Below are positions 63,401 to 64,000 of a DNA stretch of 64,000 nucleotides, piece after piece. The notes under the pieces are model-generated. The model ran no database searches. It saw nothing but the letters and a program-made list of their open reading frames with translations, and was not told where the DNA came from. The number at the start of each line of letters is the position of its first letter. The stretch's first letter is position 1. The translations under genes were made by a program, and so were the position numbers. Source of the stretch: Acidisarcina polymorpha (GTDB taxonomy: Bacteria > Acidobacteriota > Terriglobia > Terriglobales > Acidobacteriaceae); assembly GCF_003330725.1 (NCBI RefSeq), contig NZ_CP030840.1, positions 2,728,001-2,792,000 of the forward strand, given 5' to 3'.

Positions 63401-63522
63401 CAGGGACCGATATTTTAGTGGTCGTCGCGGGAAACGTGAGCTTTACACATCCCGAAACCGGCATATTCTCGAGGCTGCGGAATCTCTATCGCCGTGCCGC
63501 TCGACATCGGGACCCGTTGTAA
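60448..63522 (+). CDS. Hybrid-length sensor histidine kinase: two-propeller sensor, Y_Y_Y domain, HisKA_3
   Basis: 1024 residues; start GTG 60448, followed by a signal-like segment (LQLCFLLLWASYTAWA). About 35-640 hold periplasmic reg_prop beta-propeller repeats of the type GYLWIGTEAGLVRFDG, GGLWIGTGVGLAHWKDG and GTIWAATDHGLLRWKEG, enough for two propellers. About 665-755 is a Y_Y_Y domain (LPALTRDLEIDYTALSFV, NYQFRVIACNNDGVWNEEG). One transmembrane helix follows (VFFFAAILAMAWILYRV, about 768-784). The cytoplasmic HisKA_3 has phospho-acceptor H807 in MARELHDTFLQTIQG, and the ATPase has EAIQNAKAHSHG, LHIRDNGVGID and HFGLRGMRERAARIG. The ligand is probably a glycan fragment by family analogy; inference only. 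Confidence 0.93.
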   Translation: MAKLKTSRSLQLCFLLLWASYTAWAVDPSRYISQYAHSSWTIQDGSFSGIPHAITQTTDGYLWIGTEAGLVRFDGVRFVPWVEPEGEHLPQAAIYSLLGPADGGLWIGTGVGLAHWKDGDLINYSSVVGRVNSIQEDEQGTVWMVRSRIGLGQSGPLCGITGKDIHCYGAADGLKCALGSSEVAIDRQANVWVGSSDALCRWRPGSSSIYLQQELKETEGLVGVSALSIGDDGAIWAGIARAGKKFGLRRLMNGVWKSYTVPGMDGARLAVNTLLLDRSNALWVGTVSQGIYRVYKGKADHFSSSDGLSSDAVQRFFQDKEGDIWVVTSKGIDCFRDLRVTTFSLREGLTADSAGSVLAAEDGALWIGNQGGLDILRQGALVRMKTHDGLPGQDITSLLEDHAGRMWIGVDRDLAVYDHKRFRLIKRADGSGVGVVVAMTEDTEHNIWASVVGNDAGLYRIRDFNVIEIPTPPHTSARALAPDFRSGILMGLRGGGLARYDDGRFESFSFNQGAAQDPVSNLLVDHDGTIWAATDHGLLRWKEGNVDTLNSRNGLPCDPIYALVRDNLGSLWLSTRCGFVAISDSELGRWQKQPDSAVKVKTYDALDGAQPGHASFQPGVSKSADGRLWFANDIFVQMIDPGHLEVNALAPPVHIEKIVADRRNYSPEDKLRLPALTRDLEIDYTALSFVVPQQVRFRYKLEGRDSDWQDPMTRRQAFYNDLRPGNYQFRVIACNNDGVWNEEGATLSFSIAPAWYQTTWFRVFFFAAILAMAWILYRVRVHQVAKAISARFDDRLSERTRMARELHDTFLQTIQGSKFVVDDGLEDPLDAVKMHRALGQVSAWLEQAIEEGRAALNSLRSSTILRNDLGPALKRAAESGVVPDGMTISVSVIGDARELHPIVRDELYRIGHEAIQNAKAHSHGSSLEIDLAYDHDLVLHIRDNGVGIDPGYAMNGREGHFGLRGMRERAARIGARLTILSSAESGTDILVVVAGNVSFTHPETGIFSRLRNLYRRAARHRDPL

Positions 63523-63629
63523 GTTCCCTCGAATCGTCGATCGAACAATGAAAACGTACCTGTAGAGAATGCTAGGGCGATTTCCGTAGTTCTGAGGGTG
63601 TCGCGCACTCTGAGCTATCTCTATCCTGT

Positions 63630-63670
63630 CATTAGAAAGTCATAGATCAAACATCAGAAAGTCATAGATC
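63630..63670. repeat. Two 19-bp direct repeats, 22-bp period
   Basis: 63630-63648 and 63652-63670 read CATtAGAAAGTCATAGATC and CATcAGAAAGTCATAGATC (18 of 19 identical). The pair lies about 85 bases upstream of the last gene. A spacing of two helical turns suits a pair of regulator sites on one DNA face; a chance duplication is also possible. Confidence 0.55.
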
Positions 63671-63752
63671 GAAAGCCAGGCCAGATAAAGCACAGTAACT
63701 GGTGAGTTTGCGGCACATCATATCTCCTCATGGGAGAAAGTTGAGGCCCCTT

Positions 63753-64000
63753 ATGCATGATCGGGAATCGAACTGGACTGGGCGGCAACTGGAAGGCACC
63801 GTTCTTCCTGACGACAATCTGATCATCCTGGCGGAGCGCGAACTGGCAGCCTTCGCTAGAGCGGTGAGAGAGCTGTTTGGACCGGAACAGGCAAGCCTGT
63901 CCGCTGCGGAGTGGATCGATGGATTGAAGTCAATGCATCTGCCGGCGAGACCAGAAGTTTCGGATCTTCGTCAGATTACGATTGCCGTATCTTCCAAGCT
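63753..64000 (+). CDS. Hypothetical protein, 3' end beyond window
   Basis: An open frame from ATG 63753 to the window end (82 full codons) without a stop. GAGG six bases upstream supports the start. The visible part reads MHDRESNWTGRQLEG, DDNLIILAERELAAFARAVRELFGPEQASLSAAEWIDGLKSM: charged and helical, with no signal peptide. I do not recognise a family with certainty. It starts 230 bases after the sensor kinase, past the direct repeats, so it is probably its own unit. Confidence 0.65.
   Translation, partial: MHDRESNWTGRQLEGTVLPDDNLIILAERELAAFARAVRELFGPEQASLSAAEWIDGLKSMHLPARPEVSDLRQITIAVSSK

Noticed and set aside
1-64000. CRISPR arrays, tRNA or rRNA genes, insertion sequences, prophage
   Set aside because: I looked for repeat-spacer periodicity, T-loop GTTCRANNC patterns, transposase motifs and phage genes, and found none I could support.

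Overview
The window looks like chromosomal DNA of a soil-type Acidobacteriota (Terriglobia/Acidobacteriales-like). The evidence is two acidobacterial 'VWFA-related' secreted proteins, an Oar-like TonB receptor with an N-terminal carboxypeptidase-regulatory domain, several secreted glycoside hydrolases (two GH79-like, one GH29, one GH18), a secreted S53 protease, and a moderately GC-rich base composition. This is inference from gene content. There is no rRNA or other taxonomic marker, and I saw no tRNA, CRISPR array, insertion sequence or phage gene.

Layout. 1-2447 (+): the end of a phosphate-uptake operon (pstA, pstB, phoU). 2567-8912 (-): an AddA-like helicase/nuclease and an AddB-like nuclease for double-strand-break repair, divergent from 8936-10367 (+), a lipoprotein with a copper-binding domain fused to SCO1 and then gluconokinase. 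10434-13949: a secreted VWA protein, a frameshifted TrmJ-like RNA methyltransferase, a small conserved protein and a TIGR00027-type methyltransferase. 14284-19405 (+): two tandem secreted GH79-like enzymes, the second with a ricin-type lectin tail, closed by a strong terminator. 19584-23795 (-): a second VWA protein in operon with a 1029-residue exported protein of unknown function. 24289-26910 (-): alpha-L-fucosidase plus a Gfo/Idh/MocA oxidoreductase behind a LacI-type operator. 27122-35323 (-): a YihY-TamA-TamB envelope operon.

36100-44830 (+): nine same-strand genes for exported or membrane proteins (rhodanese-like without its cysteine, GlcG/HbpS-like haem-binding protein, TonB receptor, two DUF6644-type membrane proteins, a DUF6152-type protein, two paralogous secreted proteins, an OmpA-like protein). 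This is the best candidate for an undescribed system. 45695-50209: an NTF2-like protein, GH18, a frameshifted S53 protease and a VOC protein. 50281-53558: two GntR regulators, DoxX and the chromate transporter ChrA; the second GntR gene and the doxX/chrA divergent region share a near-identical palindrome that overlaps a perfect TATAAT. 53655-58264 (-): a cNMP-binding/thioredoxin-reductase-like fusion without the redox CxxC, an M28 peptidase and a secreted chorismate mutase. 58724-63522 (+): a nitrilase-superfamily amidase and a NarL-type response regulator with a giant two-beta-propeller sensor kinase. A last gene runs off the right edge.

Three genes (TrmJ-like, S53, short GntR) each look broken by exactly one base. 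This could be real decay or residual sequencing error. All domain calls were made by reading motifs; no database search was possible.
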